A DNA stretch of 20,077 bases from Rickettsiales bacterium. GTDB taxonomy: Bacteria > Pseudomonadota > Alphaproteobacteria > Rickettsiales > UBA1997. The stretch lies in NCBI GenBank assembly GCA_947455845.1, contig CANGQE010000003.1, positions 1 through 20,077 on the forward strand, given 5' to 3'. Below, one piece after another: positions 13,984 to 20,077 of the stretch. Position 1 is the stretch's first letter, and every line of letters starts with the position of its first letter. The notes beneath the pieces are model-generated. The model had not been told where the DNA came from, ran no database searches, and was given only the letters and a program-made list of their open reading frames with translations. A program made the translations under genes and the position numbers.

Positions 13984-14589
13984 ATGGATCAAAGAAAATT
14001 ACGTGATTGCCTCGGACTATTTACCACCGGCATTGTCATTGCCTGTGCCCGTAAGAAAAATTTCCTCGCTGAAAATATCTCGGTAGAAAAAATTCTGGAT
14101 AGCAAAATTTTTGATAAAAAAATTTTCAACGAAACAGCTTTGGGTAAAAATTTGCTGCAAAAATTAAAGACAGTTTTTACTGACGAATTTTTCGGAATGA
14201 CGGTAAATTCATTTTCTTCAGTATCCTTAAATCCACCGCTGATTTTATTTTGCGTTGATGATAAATCATCCAATCTAAGTCTTTTTAAAAAGAACCGTTA
14301 TTTCTCTTTGAACATTTTAAGCGAAGAGCAAAGAGATCTGGCTAGCGGGTTTGCTGCGCCGAGAAATTCCAAAAAATGGGGAATTGAGCCCTATTTTTTT
14401 GGCAAGTTCGGTAATCCGATTTTTCAAAATTCTTTAGGATTTTTTGAGTGTGAGAAGCATCGCGTAATCAAGGCCGGTGACCATCACATCATCATTGGTA
14501 AAATTTTAGATTTTGGTAAAATCAATGACAAAAATCCGCTGCTTTATTGCCGTGGCAAATATGATTTATTGAAATGCTCAAAGTTCTAA
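13984..14589 (+). CDS. Flavin reductase-like (FMN-binding split barrel) protein
   Basis: 201 aa. The fold is indicated by MDQRKLRDCLGLFTTGIVIA (1-20), GMTVNSFSSVSLNPPLILFC (71-90), FKKNRYFSLNIL (101-112) and GDHHIIIGKILDF (165-177), the last with the histidine-containing turn typical of flavin reductases and of small flavin components of two-component monooxygenases. It likely binds FMN or FAD and reduces it with NAD(P)H. Between the first strand and GMTVNSF there are about 45 extra residues (about 24-68), Lys/Phe/Leu-rich; in the family as I know it this turn is short. No partner oxygenase is nearby. The ATG lies 17 nt after palindrome P copy 3. Confidence 0.78.
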   Translation: MDQRKLRDCLGLFTTGIVIACARKKNFLAENISVEKILDSKIFDKKIFNETALGKNLLQKLKTVFTDEFFGMTVNSFSSVSLNPPLILFCVDDKSSNLSLFKKNRYFSLNILSEEQRDLASGFAAPRNSKKWGIEPYFFGKFGNPIFQNSLGFFECEKHRVIKAGDHHIIIGKILDFGKINDKNPLLYCRGKYDLLKCSKF

Positions 14590-14734
14590 TAATGAAGCAG
14601 TTTAATAAATTTTAAGATATTTGAAAAAACTAGGAGATTATAAAAATAAGCACTTCATAATTGGATCGGTCTAACAGACTGTGAATCACGCACTCACAAA
14701 CCCAAATTTACTTTAACAATTAATAAGAGTTATC
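14590..14734 (+). promoter_or_regulatory. cspA upstream region with probable structured 5' UTR
   Basis: There are 145 nt with no gene between the flavin-reductase stop and cspA. A TTGAAA (14621) and TATAAA (14639) are present, but their 12 nt spacing is too short for a standard sigma70 promoter, so I do not call boxes. The downstream part has short stems, such as GTCT-AAC-AGAC (14669-14679). AAGAG lies about 6 nt before the ATG as a weak ribosome binding site. A long leader is usual for cold-shock genes. Confidence 0.35.
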
Positions 14735-14953
14735 ATGTCAGGTCAAGTTACAGGAACAGTTAAATGGTTCAACGACGAAAAAGGTTTCGGATTTATTGAA
14801 CAAGAAGGTGGAAAAGATGTATTCGTACATCACAGTGCCATCAATATGAGTGGTGGCGGTCGTAAGACTCTACGCGAAGGACAAAGAGTTACCTTCGAAG
14901 TTGCTCAAGGTAAAAAAGGCCCAGAAGCTGCCAACGTTACCCCACAAAACTAA
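14735..14953 (+). CDS. cspA: Cold shock protein (CspA family)
   Basis: 72 aa, a single OB-fold cold-shock domain that binds single-stranded RNA/DNA and melts RNA structure. RNP1 KGFGFI is at 16-21, RNP2 VFVHH at 29-33, the N-terminal GTVKWFNDEKG is canonical, and the end EGQRVTFEVAQGKKGPEAANV is split over the last two strands. Length is typical (about 70 aa). It is a single-gene transcript: its own leader upstream and a strong intrinsic terminator 36 nt after the stop. Which member of the Csp family it corresponds to, and whether it is cold-induced, cannot be told. Confidence 0.96.
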   Translation: MSGQVTGTVKWFNDEKGFGFIEQEGGKDVFVHHSAINMSGGGRKTLREGQRVTFEVAQGKKGPEAANVTPQN

Positions 14954-14985
14954 AATTAGTTACAAAGAAATTTGATCTCTAAATA

Positions 14986-15022
14986 AAAGGCTCCTCTTGG
15001 AAAACCAAGAGGAGCTTTTTTA
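14986..15022 (+). terminator. Rho-independent terminator of cspA
   Basis: A perfect 11 bp stem, GCTCCTCTTGG (14990-15000) with CCAAGAGGAGC (15005-15015), an AAAA loop, and a run of six T from 15016. Flanking A and T runs extend the pairing. The most canonical terminator in the window. Confidence 0.95.
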
Positions 15023-15030
15023 TTGTGGGT

Positions 15031-15092
15031 AAATTGCTGAAAGCAATTTGGGGGGATAGTTATTACGCCATTTAAGGGCGGCCTTAAATGGC
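15031..15092. repeat. Two short perfect hairpins downstream of cspA
   Basis: AAATTGCT-GAA-AGCAATTT (15031-15049), then GCCATTTAAGG-GCGG-CCTTAAATGGC (15067-15092), an 11 bp stem with a tetraloop. No T-run follows either. They lie in the gene-free stretch between the cspA terminator and the cruciform element at 15121 and do not resemble the other repeats in the window. Function unknown. Confidence 0.55.
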
Positions 15093-15120
15093 TATATTTA
15101 GCATTCTCCGCTAACATTTA

Positions 15121-15258
15121 CGGAAAGCCCTCTTTGAAAAAGAGGGAGGGAGCCGCGATTAGCGGCGGAAGGGTGATTTAAAATGAGCAAGTGGTGGGCA
15201 AATCACCCGTCTGATCGCTACGCGATCATCCACCCTCTTTTTCAAAGAGGGCTTGCCG
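15121..15258. repeat. Cruciform-forming inverted-repeat element
   Basis: 26 bp arms with one mismatch, 15121-15146 and 15233-15258, each beginning or ending with the CGGxAAGCCCTC core. Each arm is itself palindromic (CCCTCTTT/AAAGAGGG). Inside are GCCGC-GATTA-GCGGC, GGGTGATTT paired with AAATCACCC, and GATCGC-TAC-GCGATC. The whole can fold as a multi-branched cruciform. It is more GC-rich than its surroundings, carries no gene, and ends 14 nt from the yajG-like stop. A palindromic intergenic repeat, perhaps mobile; the family was not identified. Confidence 0.7.
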
Positions 15259-15272
15259 CAAACTATTTTTTC

Positions 15273-15833
15273 CTAATTCGCTAAATTCTTCAAAACCGCT
15301 TTATCATTCAAAATATCCTGTACCAACTCTTGTAAAAGTTCGTTAATTGTATTGGCGTCAGTTGAGGCGAGGGGGACGATGAAATGTTTGTTCTTAACGG
15401 CAAGGGTAAAATTCTTAGTAAATCTTTCGCCACTTTTAACGTTTGAGACGATTACTTTAAGCTCGCCATTGGCTTTTGAAGTTCCAATGAAGAAGCGGCG
15501 TCGAGCTAGATATTCTAAAGACTCAATATGAATCTCAACGATTTTATCTCCGCCTTGAACAAAGCCTTTGCGGCTTAAATTATCTTTAATTTTTTGTTCT
15601 AATAATAGAGCTAAATTTTGCTCAGGTGAAATGGTGATTTTTTCATCTCCGAAAACTTTCTTACCGATAATTTCTCTATTTGCCCTGTCATCAAATACTA
15701 CAACATCTAGGGATGAACCTTTGCCGATATTTGATTTCTTTTCATCGAAAGAAAGATCGAGTTTGATGCTTTGATTTTGATGAGTGCAGGAGATTGTAGC
15801 TAAAAGTGATGCGATTAAGAGAAATTTTTTCAT
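15273..15833 (-). CDS. YajG-family lipoprotein
   Basis: 186 aa. The signal sequence MKKFLLIASLLATISC ends in a lipobox cysteine (Cys16). The body resembles E. coli YajG in order and length: a beta-rich DVVVFDDRANREIIG, a helix LALLLEQKIKDNLSRKGF, the strand IVEIHIESLEY, GELKVIVSNVKSGERFTKNF, and a C-terminal helix INELLQELVQDILNDKAVLKNL. YajG is an outer-membrane-associated lipoprotein of unclear role. It is last in a minus-strand series after the ankyrin gene, with a 56 nt gap; cotranscription is possible. No conserved catalytic residues are visible. Confidence 0.72.
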   Translation of the reverse strand: MKKFLLIASLLATISCTHQNQSIKLDLSFDEKKSNIGKGSSLDVVVFDDRANREIIGKKVFGDEKITISPEQNLALLLEQKIKDNLSRKGFVQGGDKIVEIHIESLEYLARRRFFIGTSKANGELKVIVSNVKSGERFTKNFTLAVKNKHFIVPLASTDANTINELLQELVQDILNDKAVLKNLAN

Positions 15834-15889
15834 AAATTTGTAAAATATTATCTGAAATTGAAGTGGGAATTGAAGATAAGTTTCTCAAC

Positions 15890-17023
15890 CTATTTTCCAA
15901 TCAAAACCTTTAAATTAATAAGTGCGCGATTTAGATCAGTTTCTTCCTTAGAAGTTAAAAATTCTGTAAGTGTTTGAGATGTTTTTCTAAAAATTCCAAC
16001 CTGATGCTTTAATGATAAAATGCCGTAAGCATTAAATGTTACCCCATCCGACAAAGTAATTTTCATCTCATCTAAATTATCCTTGGTGAATTGCTTAATG
16101 ATTTTTACTAAGTCTGAAAAGCCATCTTGCAGAAATTTTGAATTAAAAAAGTTATTCCTAATTTCCTGATATTTTTTGATTTGTTCTGCGGCCTCTAAGC
16201 TTTTATTTTCTTGAGCAATTTCTAAGGCTGAATCCCATTTATCAGCACCCCAAGATAATAAGATTTTAACTAGATCAACAGAATTGCTTCTTGCAGCAAA
16301 CTCAATAGGGGTAAGGCCGAAGGTTGTTTCCAAATCTTTTTCAGCTTTGGCGTTTAAAAGCTCTAGAGCTACTTCCTTGTAGTTACCGATAATGGTGTAA
16401 TGCAATGCAGTCATTTTGTGATTATCGGCAATGGTTTGAACATTTTTATCAGCACCGATTGATAGCATAAATTTCACAACTTCCAAGCGACCAAACTCAG
16501 CTCCAACTAATAAGGGAGTTAGTCCAAAAGATGTTTTTATTTCCTTGTCAACGCCGGCCTTTATTAAAGCTTTAACTACTTCTACATGTCCATATTGAGC
16601 GGCGTAGTGAATTGGAATCCATTTACGATATTCTGCAGAAGCTTGGGGATTTTTATCAGCCCCCTCAGAAATCAGAGTTTGAACTAGGGCAAGATGACCA
16701 TTTTGCGCTGCAAAATGTAGAGGGGTAAAAAGATTGTGATTTTGGATATTGATGTAATTTTTTTCATCAGCGGCAACTCTTAAAATCCGAGCTGTTTGCA
16801 ACTCATGTCCAAATTTAGCAGCAAGGTGGAGAATGCTATTTTGAGAGGGGCCAAATTTTAAATTAAGTAGATTCTGTTTTATTTTTGGATCTTGCGAATC
16901 CTCAATCTCATTGACGAGAGCAGTGATAGCAACTTTCACCACTTCAACTTCCGCCTCAGGAATTTTAGATAATATTCGATCTGAATTTTTATCTAAAATT
17001 TCTTTAATGAATTCGGGTTGCAT
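15890..17023 (-). CDS. Ankyrin-repeat protein
   Basis: 377 aa, no signal peptide or membrane helix. About six ankyrin repeats: near 62-93 (ILHLAAKFGH), 98-130 (TPLHFAAQNGH), 135-165 (IPIHYAAQYGH), 167-198 (TPLLVGAEFGR), 204-235 (TALHYTIIGNY) and 237-266 (TPIEFAARSNS). Repeats 3-4 and 5-6 look like a duplicated pair: GADKN recurs at 121, 190 and 259 (GADKW), and both pairs have long first and short second linkers with FGLTP. The helical, non-repeat C-terminal domain (about 267-377) is unrecognised. Ankyrin proteins mediate protein binding, and in host-associated bacteria some are secreted effectors; secretion here is speculation. It lies 42 nt after the unknown membrane protein. Confidence 0.88.
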   Translation of the reverse strand: MQPEFIKEILDKNSDRILSKIPEAEVEVVKVAITALVNEIEDSQDPKIKQNLLNLKFGPSQNSILHLAAKFGHELQTARILRVAADEKNYINIQNHNLFTPLHFAAQNGHLALVQTLISEGADKNPQASAEYRKWIPIHYAAQYGHVEVVKALIKAGVDKEIKTSFGLTPLLVGAEFGRLEVVKFMLSIGADKNVQTIADNHKMTALHYTIIGNYKEVALELLNAKAEKDLETTFGLTPIEFAARSNSVDLVKILLSWGADKWDSALEIAQENKSLEAAEQIKKYQEIRNNFFNSKFLQDGFSDLVKIIKQFTKDNLDEMKITLSDGVTFNAYGILSLKHQVGIFRKTSQTLTEFLTSKEETDLNRALINLKVLIGK

Positions 17024-17065
17024 TGTTTGATTTTAAAAAATTAAAGGATTCTCTCTCGATGTAAC

Positions 17066-17605
17066 TTAACGACTGCGACCATGTTCTCTGCCGGCTTCAC
17101 GTTCTTTGGCCTCGATCATACTCGCCCAAAAGCCTTTATCACCGCGTTTATTCAAAACTTGAGCTGATTGAATTAAGTAAGTTAGTTTCTGACCCAAAAT
17201 CATTGAAGTCCAAAATCCGACAGGTTTGACAATATCAACAATAGTAACTTTGCCCATTTCCTCCCTATCTAACTCTTGTTCTTCCGACATCATTACTTCG
17301 TAACCCTGAGTTTGATTTTGCTGACCCTTCAGTGCTTGCAGTTCGGCTTTGACTTCAGAGTGAGCGCGAGGCAATCCGGCCTTTATTTTCATCAACTCTT
17401 CCTCTTCTTTAAGAAATTTCTTTTTGTCGGGAAATAATTTTTCTTTGCTGACTTTTTTTAGATTTTGGTAATGTTGATAAGCGCGATTTAGAAAGAATGG
17501 TAGCAGAATTCGAGTCAAAACAATCAACAAGAAAACCGCGATGAAAATCCCTGCCAAAAGAGGTAAAGAGTTTTCGATTCCGTTGATTAATGCGTGCGAG
17601 CTCAT
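17066..17605 (-). CDS. Unknown single-span membrane protein with duplicated GFWxSMI motif
   Basis: 179 aa, not recognised. One strong hydrophobic helix at about 14-40 (LPLLAGIFIAVFLLIVLTRI) is followed by a basic/acidic helical region (about 41-96), a Gln-rich linker, and a C-terminal part in which GFWTSMI (130-136) recurs as GFWASMI (158-164), 28 residues apart. The end is very polar (EAGREHGRSR). Its ATG overlaps the TGA stop of the IalB-family gene (ATGA), so the two are translationally coupled. That suggests a joint role in the envelope, but no function can be assigned. Confidence 0.8.
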   Translation of the reverse strand: MSSHALINGIENSLPLLAGIFIAVFLLIVLTRILLPFFLNRAYQHYQNLKKVSKEKLFPDKKKFLKEEEELMKIKAGLPRAHSEVKAELQALKGQQNQTQGYEVMMSEEQELDREEMGKVTIVDIVKPVGFWTSMILGQKLTYLIQSAQVLNKRGDKGFWASMIEAKEREAGREHGRSR

Positions 17606-18108
17606 CTCAAATCCTTACAAGTTTGCTTCATTTTTGCGTAAGCCTGACCAAATCCGATCAGCGAATAAGTGTCGGTGGCAATTTTGCCATCACGGGCGAT
17701 GCCTGTTACCACCATATCCTCATGTTTTTGCATCTCTTTAATAATATCGATATCGTCATTTTTATCATTAGCCCAAGCCATGGCTTTGTAAGGAAAAAGG
17801 TAGAATTTCTTTGATCCGAAAGAAATTTCGACGTCAGATTTTTTATTGTAATTAAAGCCCGAAGAAGAGCTAATTTCATCAGCATGATTTTCAATATTAG
17901 TTACTAAGAAAAAGGGCTCACCTCTTTTGTCGTAATTGCCTTCGCGCTTGATTGGAATTGAAGCAGTGTAGCAAACAATTTGGTCGCCTCTTTCATTTTT
18001 AAAAACATTCCAATCTTGAAATTTGGCTTGTAATTCCTGCGCTAAAACTTCACCGGCAAAAATTGAAGTGGCGGCGATGGTTATTAAAAAATATTTTATG
18101 AATTTCAT
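17602..18108 (-). CDS. Invasion-associated locus B (IalB) family protein
   Basis: 168 aa from the ATG at 18106-18108. A signal peptide (MKFIKYFLITIAATSIFAGE, cleavage probably after VLA, residue 23) directs it to the periplasm. The mature part opens with the family's FQDWNVF (30-36), has CYTAS (46-50), a strand pair ending in FYLFPYKAMAW, and the C-terminal TYSLIGFGQAYAKMKQTC. Cys46 and Cys164 could form a disulfide. IalB proteins are found across alphaproteobacteria, named after a Bartonella invasion factor; most members are not proven invasion proteins. An upstream TTG at 18171 would add 21 basic residues and hide the signal peptide, so it is rejected. First gene of the series IalB - membrane protein - ankyrin. 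Confidence 0.85.
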   Translation of the reverse strand: MKFIKYFLITIAATSIFAGEVLAQELQAKFQDWNVFKNERGDQIVCYTASIPIKREGNYDKRGEPFFLVTNIENHADEISSSSGFNYNKKSDVEISFGSKKFYLFPYKAMAWANDKNDDIDIIKEMQKHEDMVVTGIARDGKIATDTYSLIGFGQAYAKMKQTCKDLR

Positions 18109-18111
18109 AAC

Positions 18112-18139
18112 TTGACTTTTTGAGGCTAAAAAATATTTT
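18112..18139 (+). promoter_or_regulatory. Possible sigma70-like promoter for atpB
   Basis: TTGACT (18112-18117) and TATTTT (18134-18139) are separated by 16 nt. They lie between the divergent IalB-family gene and atpB and would give a leader of about 100 nt. The fit is fair only (5/6 and 4/6 to consensus) in very AT-rich DNA. Confidence 0.35.
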
Positions 18140-18246
18140 GCCCGCTTCTTTTTTAGGGCGCGGTGATTCAAGTGGAATCAAGCTTCTACTAAACGGTATA
18201 ACACCAAAATCACAAACCTTTTTTAAAAAATCCAACATATTCTCAA

Positions 18247-18996
18247 ATGTCCGAACATTCTCCTGAAAAGCATAATCCTTTGGCGCAATTTGAAGTGCAT
18301 AAAATTGCTGATTTGCATATCGGAAATTTTGATATCAGCTTTACTAACTCGGCGCTTTACATGGTGATTGCAACTACGTTGACAATTTTTTTCATGCTTT
18401 TTGCCACCAGAAAAAAGTCACTAGTGCCTTCAAGATTACAAGTGATTGCTGAATCAATTTACAACTTCGTTTTCGACATTGTTAAGGGTACAATCGGTGA
18501 TGAAGGAACTAAATTTTTCCCGCTAGTTTTTAGTTTGTTTACTTTCATTTTACTTTCCAACTTGTTGGGTCTAACGCCTTACAGCTTCACCTCTACCAGC
18601 CAAATTGCTGTCACGCTTTCATTAGCGGCAATTTCTTTTGTCACCATTACTATCTTTGCCATTGCCAGAAATGGAGTTCTTGGATTCTTGCACATGTTCT
18701 TACCAAGCGGTGTGCCGCTTTGGATGGCTCCTGTAATTTTTGCAATTGAGCTTTTCTCATTTCTAATTCGCCCAATCACATTGTCAGTTCGTCTTTTTGC
18801 CAACATGGTAGCGGGTCACGTTCTGCTTAAAGTTGTTGCCGGATTTATTATTTCTCTTGGAGTGATTTTTGGAACTCTACCTTTCGTATTTAGCATCATC
18901 ATGACTGGCTTCGAACTTTTCGTTGCCGTATTACAAGCTTACATTTTTGCAATTTTGGTTTGCGCTTACTTAGGTGAGGCGACTAGAGAGCATTAG
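18247..18996 (+). CDS. atpB: F0F1 ATP synthase subunit a
   Basis: 249 aa polytopic membrane subunit forming the proton half-channels against the c-ring. The essential arginine is R182 in LSVRLFANMVAGH (179-191). FELFVAVLQAYIFAIL (222-237) carries the conserved Glu223 and Gln230, and FFPLVFSLFTFILLSNLLGL lies in the first half. Length is usual for alphaproteobacteria. It is the first gene of the F0 cluster a-c-b'-b; no atpI precedes it, since the next gene upstream is the divergent IalB-family gene. The distance to atpE (282 nt) is unusually long and filled with two inverted-repeat elements. Confidence 0.97.
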   Translation: MSEHSPEKHNPLAQFEVHKIADLHIGNFDISFTNSALYMVIATTLTIFFMLFATRKKSLVPSRLQVIAESIYNFVFDIVKGTIGDEGTKFFPLVFSLFTFILLSNLLGLTPYSFTSTSQIAVTLSLAAISFVTITIFAIARNGVLGFLHMFLPSGVPLWMAPVIFAIELFSFLIRPITLSVRLFANMVAGHVLLKVVAGFIISLGVIFGTLPFVFSIIMTGFELFVAVLQAYIFAILVCAYLGEATREH

Positions 18997-19012
18997 TATT
19001 TTAGGTTGGACT

Positions 19013-19073
19013 TACCTCTCTCTCGTTGTCACCCCGTCTTCACGACGGGGGTGACAACGAGGGGGATGAGGTA
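19013..19073. repeat. REP-like hairpin between atpB and atpE
   Basis: CTCGTTGTCACCCCGTC (19022-19038) pairs with 19044-19061 with one extra G, around a TTCAC loop. An outer TACCTC (19013-19018) pairs with GAGGTA (19068-19073). It shares TTGTCACCCCG with the repeat at 1-62. It begins 17 nt after the atpB stop and lacks a T-run. Confidence 0.75.
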
Positions 19074-19143
19074 CCAAATAATAAAGAATTTGGTTCTAAT
19101 CTGCGGCCAAATAAATTCCCGACCAATGGGGTTTTAGTAGATA

Positions 19144-19250
19144 AGACACTGTTAGCTAGTTAATTTTATTTTATATTTAGTTCTATTTTACCAAAAAAGC
19201 GCTCAAAATATACCAAAATCTAAAATAAAATTAACTAGCTAACAGTGTCT
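19144..19250. mobile_element. MITE-like element with perfect 30 bp terminal inverted repeats
   Basis: 19144-19173 (AGACACTGTTAGCTAG...) is the exact reverse complement of 19221-19250 (...CTAGCTAACAGTGTCT). The interior of 47 nt is AT-rich and non-coding. If the ends are read as GACACT...AGTGTC (19145-19249), a TAA flanks both sides (19142-19144 and 19250-19252), consistent with a 3 bp target duplication. It ends 28 nt before atpE. No transposase is present, so any movement would be in trans. Confidence 0.7.
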
Positions 19251-19278
19251 AATATTAACATTAATAAACAGGTAAAAC

Positions 19279-19530
19279 ATGGAAGAAGTAGTAACAAGCG
19301 TAACAAGCAATTATGAAGCTTTTAAATATATCGGTGTTGGTCTATGCTCTCTAGGCATGGCTGGTGCTGCTCTTGCAATTGGTAACATCTTTGGTGCCTT
19401 TTTCAACAGTATCGCTAGAAACCCATCTGCTGCACCAAAACTTGAAAAATACATTTACATCGCTGCCGGTCTTGCCGAAGCAATGGGAATCTTCGCCGTA
19501 CTTTTGGCGTTCCTTATCATGTTCTCGTAA
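19279..19530 (+). CDS. atpE: F0F1 ATP synthase subunit c
   Basis: 83 aa, two-helix hairpin that forms the rotor ring. Helix 1 is glycine/alanine-rich (GMAGAALAIGNIFGAFF, 26-42), the polar loop is ARNPSA (46-51), and helix 2 carries the ion-binding carboxylate E67 in IAAGLAEAMGIFAVLL. The residue after it is Ala, without the Ser/Thr typical of sodium-binding rings, so proton coupling is likely. AGGT about 6 nt before the ATG is a plausible ribosome binding site, just outside the MITE-like element. A short hairpin follows the stop. Confidence 0.97.
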   Translation: MEEVVTSVTSNYEAFKYIGVGLCSLGMAGAALAIGNIFGAFFNSIARNPSAAPKLEKYIYIAAGLAEAMGIFAVLLAFLIMFS

Positions 19531-19543
19531 ATCAAAAATGTGG

Positions 19544-19563
19544 GGGCGATTGCAAAATCGCCC
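19544..19563 (+). promoter_or_regulatory. Intercistronic stem-loop after atpE
   Basis: A perfect 8 bp stem, GGGCGATT (19544-19551) with AATCGCCC (19556-19563), closes a GCAA tetraloop of the stable GNRA class. It is the only structure between atpE and the b' gene. Without a T-run it is more likely an mRNA-stabilising or attenuating hairpin, which could raise c-subunit output over b' (inference). Confidence 0.5.
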
Positions 19564-19584
19564 TTGCGTCAAATTTTCTAAAAA

Positions 19585-20028
19585 ATGCCTCAGTTAGATT
19601 TAACAACATACAGTTCACAGATTTTCTGGTTCACTATTTGTTTTGCGATTCTTTATTTTTTCGTAAGCAAAATAATTTTACCAAGAATTCATGCCATTCT
19701 AAAAGATAGAAAAGCCGTAATTGACGCTGATCTTTCAGCTGCAGACAATCTTGATAATGAGATTAATAAAATCCAAATCAAAACCGATATTCTTAGAAAA
19801 GACGCTACCAAGCAATATCAACTTAAGCTTGAAGAAGTTTCGAAAGAAGCGGCGAAACAAAGAGAAAAAATGATTGAAGAATTGAAAGAAAAATTCGACC
19901 AAATCACCCAAAAATCACGTCAAGAATTAAGAGATTTTGTTGAAAAATCTCACACACAAAGCGAACTAGCGGTTAAAGATTTAGTTCAAAAAATTACCGA
20001 AAAACTTCTCAACAAAGAATCATTGTAA
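19585..20028 (+). CDS. F0F1 ATP synthase subunit b' (AtpF')
   Basis: 147 aa. One N-terminal membrane helix (about 12-32, IFWFTICFAILYFFVSKIIL) follows the typical start MPQLDLTTYSSQ, then a long, highly charged helical/coiled-coil stretch to the end, forming half of the peripheral stalk. Alphaproteobacteria and photosynthetic bacteria carry unequal b' and b genes in tandem. The next gene, 3 nt downstream, is the start of b. It is usually annotated as AtpF', AtpG or AtpX depending on the scheme, so the symbol is left blank. Confidence 0.93.
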   Translation: MPQLDLTTYSSQIFWFTICFAILYFFVSKIILPRIHAILKDRKAVIDADLSAADNLDNEINKIQIKTDILRKDATKQYQLKLEEVSKEAAKQREKMIEELKEKFDQITQKSRQELRDFVEKSHTQSELAVKDLVQKITEKLLNKESL

Positions 20029-20031
20029 AAA

Positions 20032-20077
20032 ATGTTAAACGAAAAATTCTGGTTAGCGATCTCTTTTACCACCTTCA
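20032..20077 (+). CDS. atpF: F0F1 ATP synthase subunit b, 5' end only (cut by window)
   Basis: The ATG at 20032 opens the frame MLNEKFWLAISFTTF and runs off the end of the window. FWLAISF is typical of the N-terminal helix of alphaproteobacterial subunit b, and the position right after b' (3 nt gap) fits. Only 15 codons are visible, so the call rests mainly on context. Confidence 0.75.
   Translation, partial: MLNEKFWLAISFTTF

Noticed and set aside
15121..15258. Cloverleaf-like folding suggesting a tRNA or structured ncRNA gene
   Set aside because: The outer stem is 26 bp, the arms do not match tRNA dimensions, and there is no T-loop consensus or CCA end. A palindromic repeat explains it better.
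18109..18171. N-terminal extension of the IalB-family protein from a TTG start
   Set aside because: It would place a basic stretch before a clean signal peptide; the ATG at 18106-18108 is the better start.
19081..19143. Possible gene remnant between the REP-like hairpin and the MITE-like element
   Set aside because: A short open stretch on the minus strand is not recognisable, and 63 nt are too few to support a pseudogene call.

Overview
The window looks like a piece of an AT-rich alphaproteobacterial chromosome, most likely from Rickettsiales or a similar host-associated lineage. The evidence is a b'-subunit gene next to atpF in an atpB-atpE-b'-b cluster, an Alph_Pro_TM (TIGR02186) gene next to a TauE/SafE transporter, an IalB-family protein, an ankyrin-repeat protein, and many palindromic repeats, one of them inside a reading frame. 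The taxonomic placement is inference.

Layout. 73-3706 (minus strand) is an overlapping operon: murJ (lipid II flippase), an Fe-S-type RNA m5U methyltransferase and a PLP cysteine-synthase-like enzyme. 3707-4042 is a nested repeat block. 4043-7073 (minus) is a second tight operon: ygfZ, TauE/SafE, Alph_Pro_TM and a universal stress protein. A divergent glycosyltransferase pair follows: GT61 on minus (7273-8298) and GT4 on plus (8350-9381). 9471-11609 holds five tandem, tightly packed, mutually paralogous lipoproteins. They share a G-aromatic-x-x-G-C motif and a second conserved cysteine, and I do not recognise the family. nuoL (11922-13883) stands without other nuo genes, followed by a flavin-reductase-like gene and cspA with a textbook terminator. 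15273-18108 (minus) is a surface/effector-like group: IalB family, an unknown membrane protein, an ankyrin protein and a YajG-like lipoprotein. 18247-20077 is the start of the F0 operon: atpB, atpE, b' and partial atpF.

Repeats are the second theme. At least five kinds of inverted-repeat element fill the intergenic gaps: (i) three ~82-166 bp elements whose arms each contain their own hairpin, with paired base changes between copies; (ii) three copies of a palindrome built on an identical AT-rich 22-mer, bracketing the lipoprotein/nuoL block; (iii) a 107 bp MITE-like element with perfect 30 bp ends between atpB and atpE; (iv) a ~138 bp cruciform element beside yajG; (v) short REP-like hairpins at both ends of the window. 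In addition, ygfZ carries a two-hairpin palindrome in frame, adding about 21 residues, in the manner of Rickettsia palindromic elements.

The strongest candidates for something undescribed are the five-gene lipoprotein array and the in-frame palindromic insertion in ygfZ.
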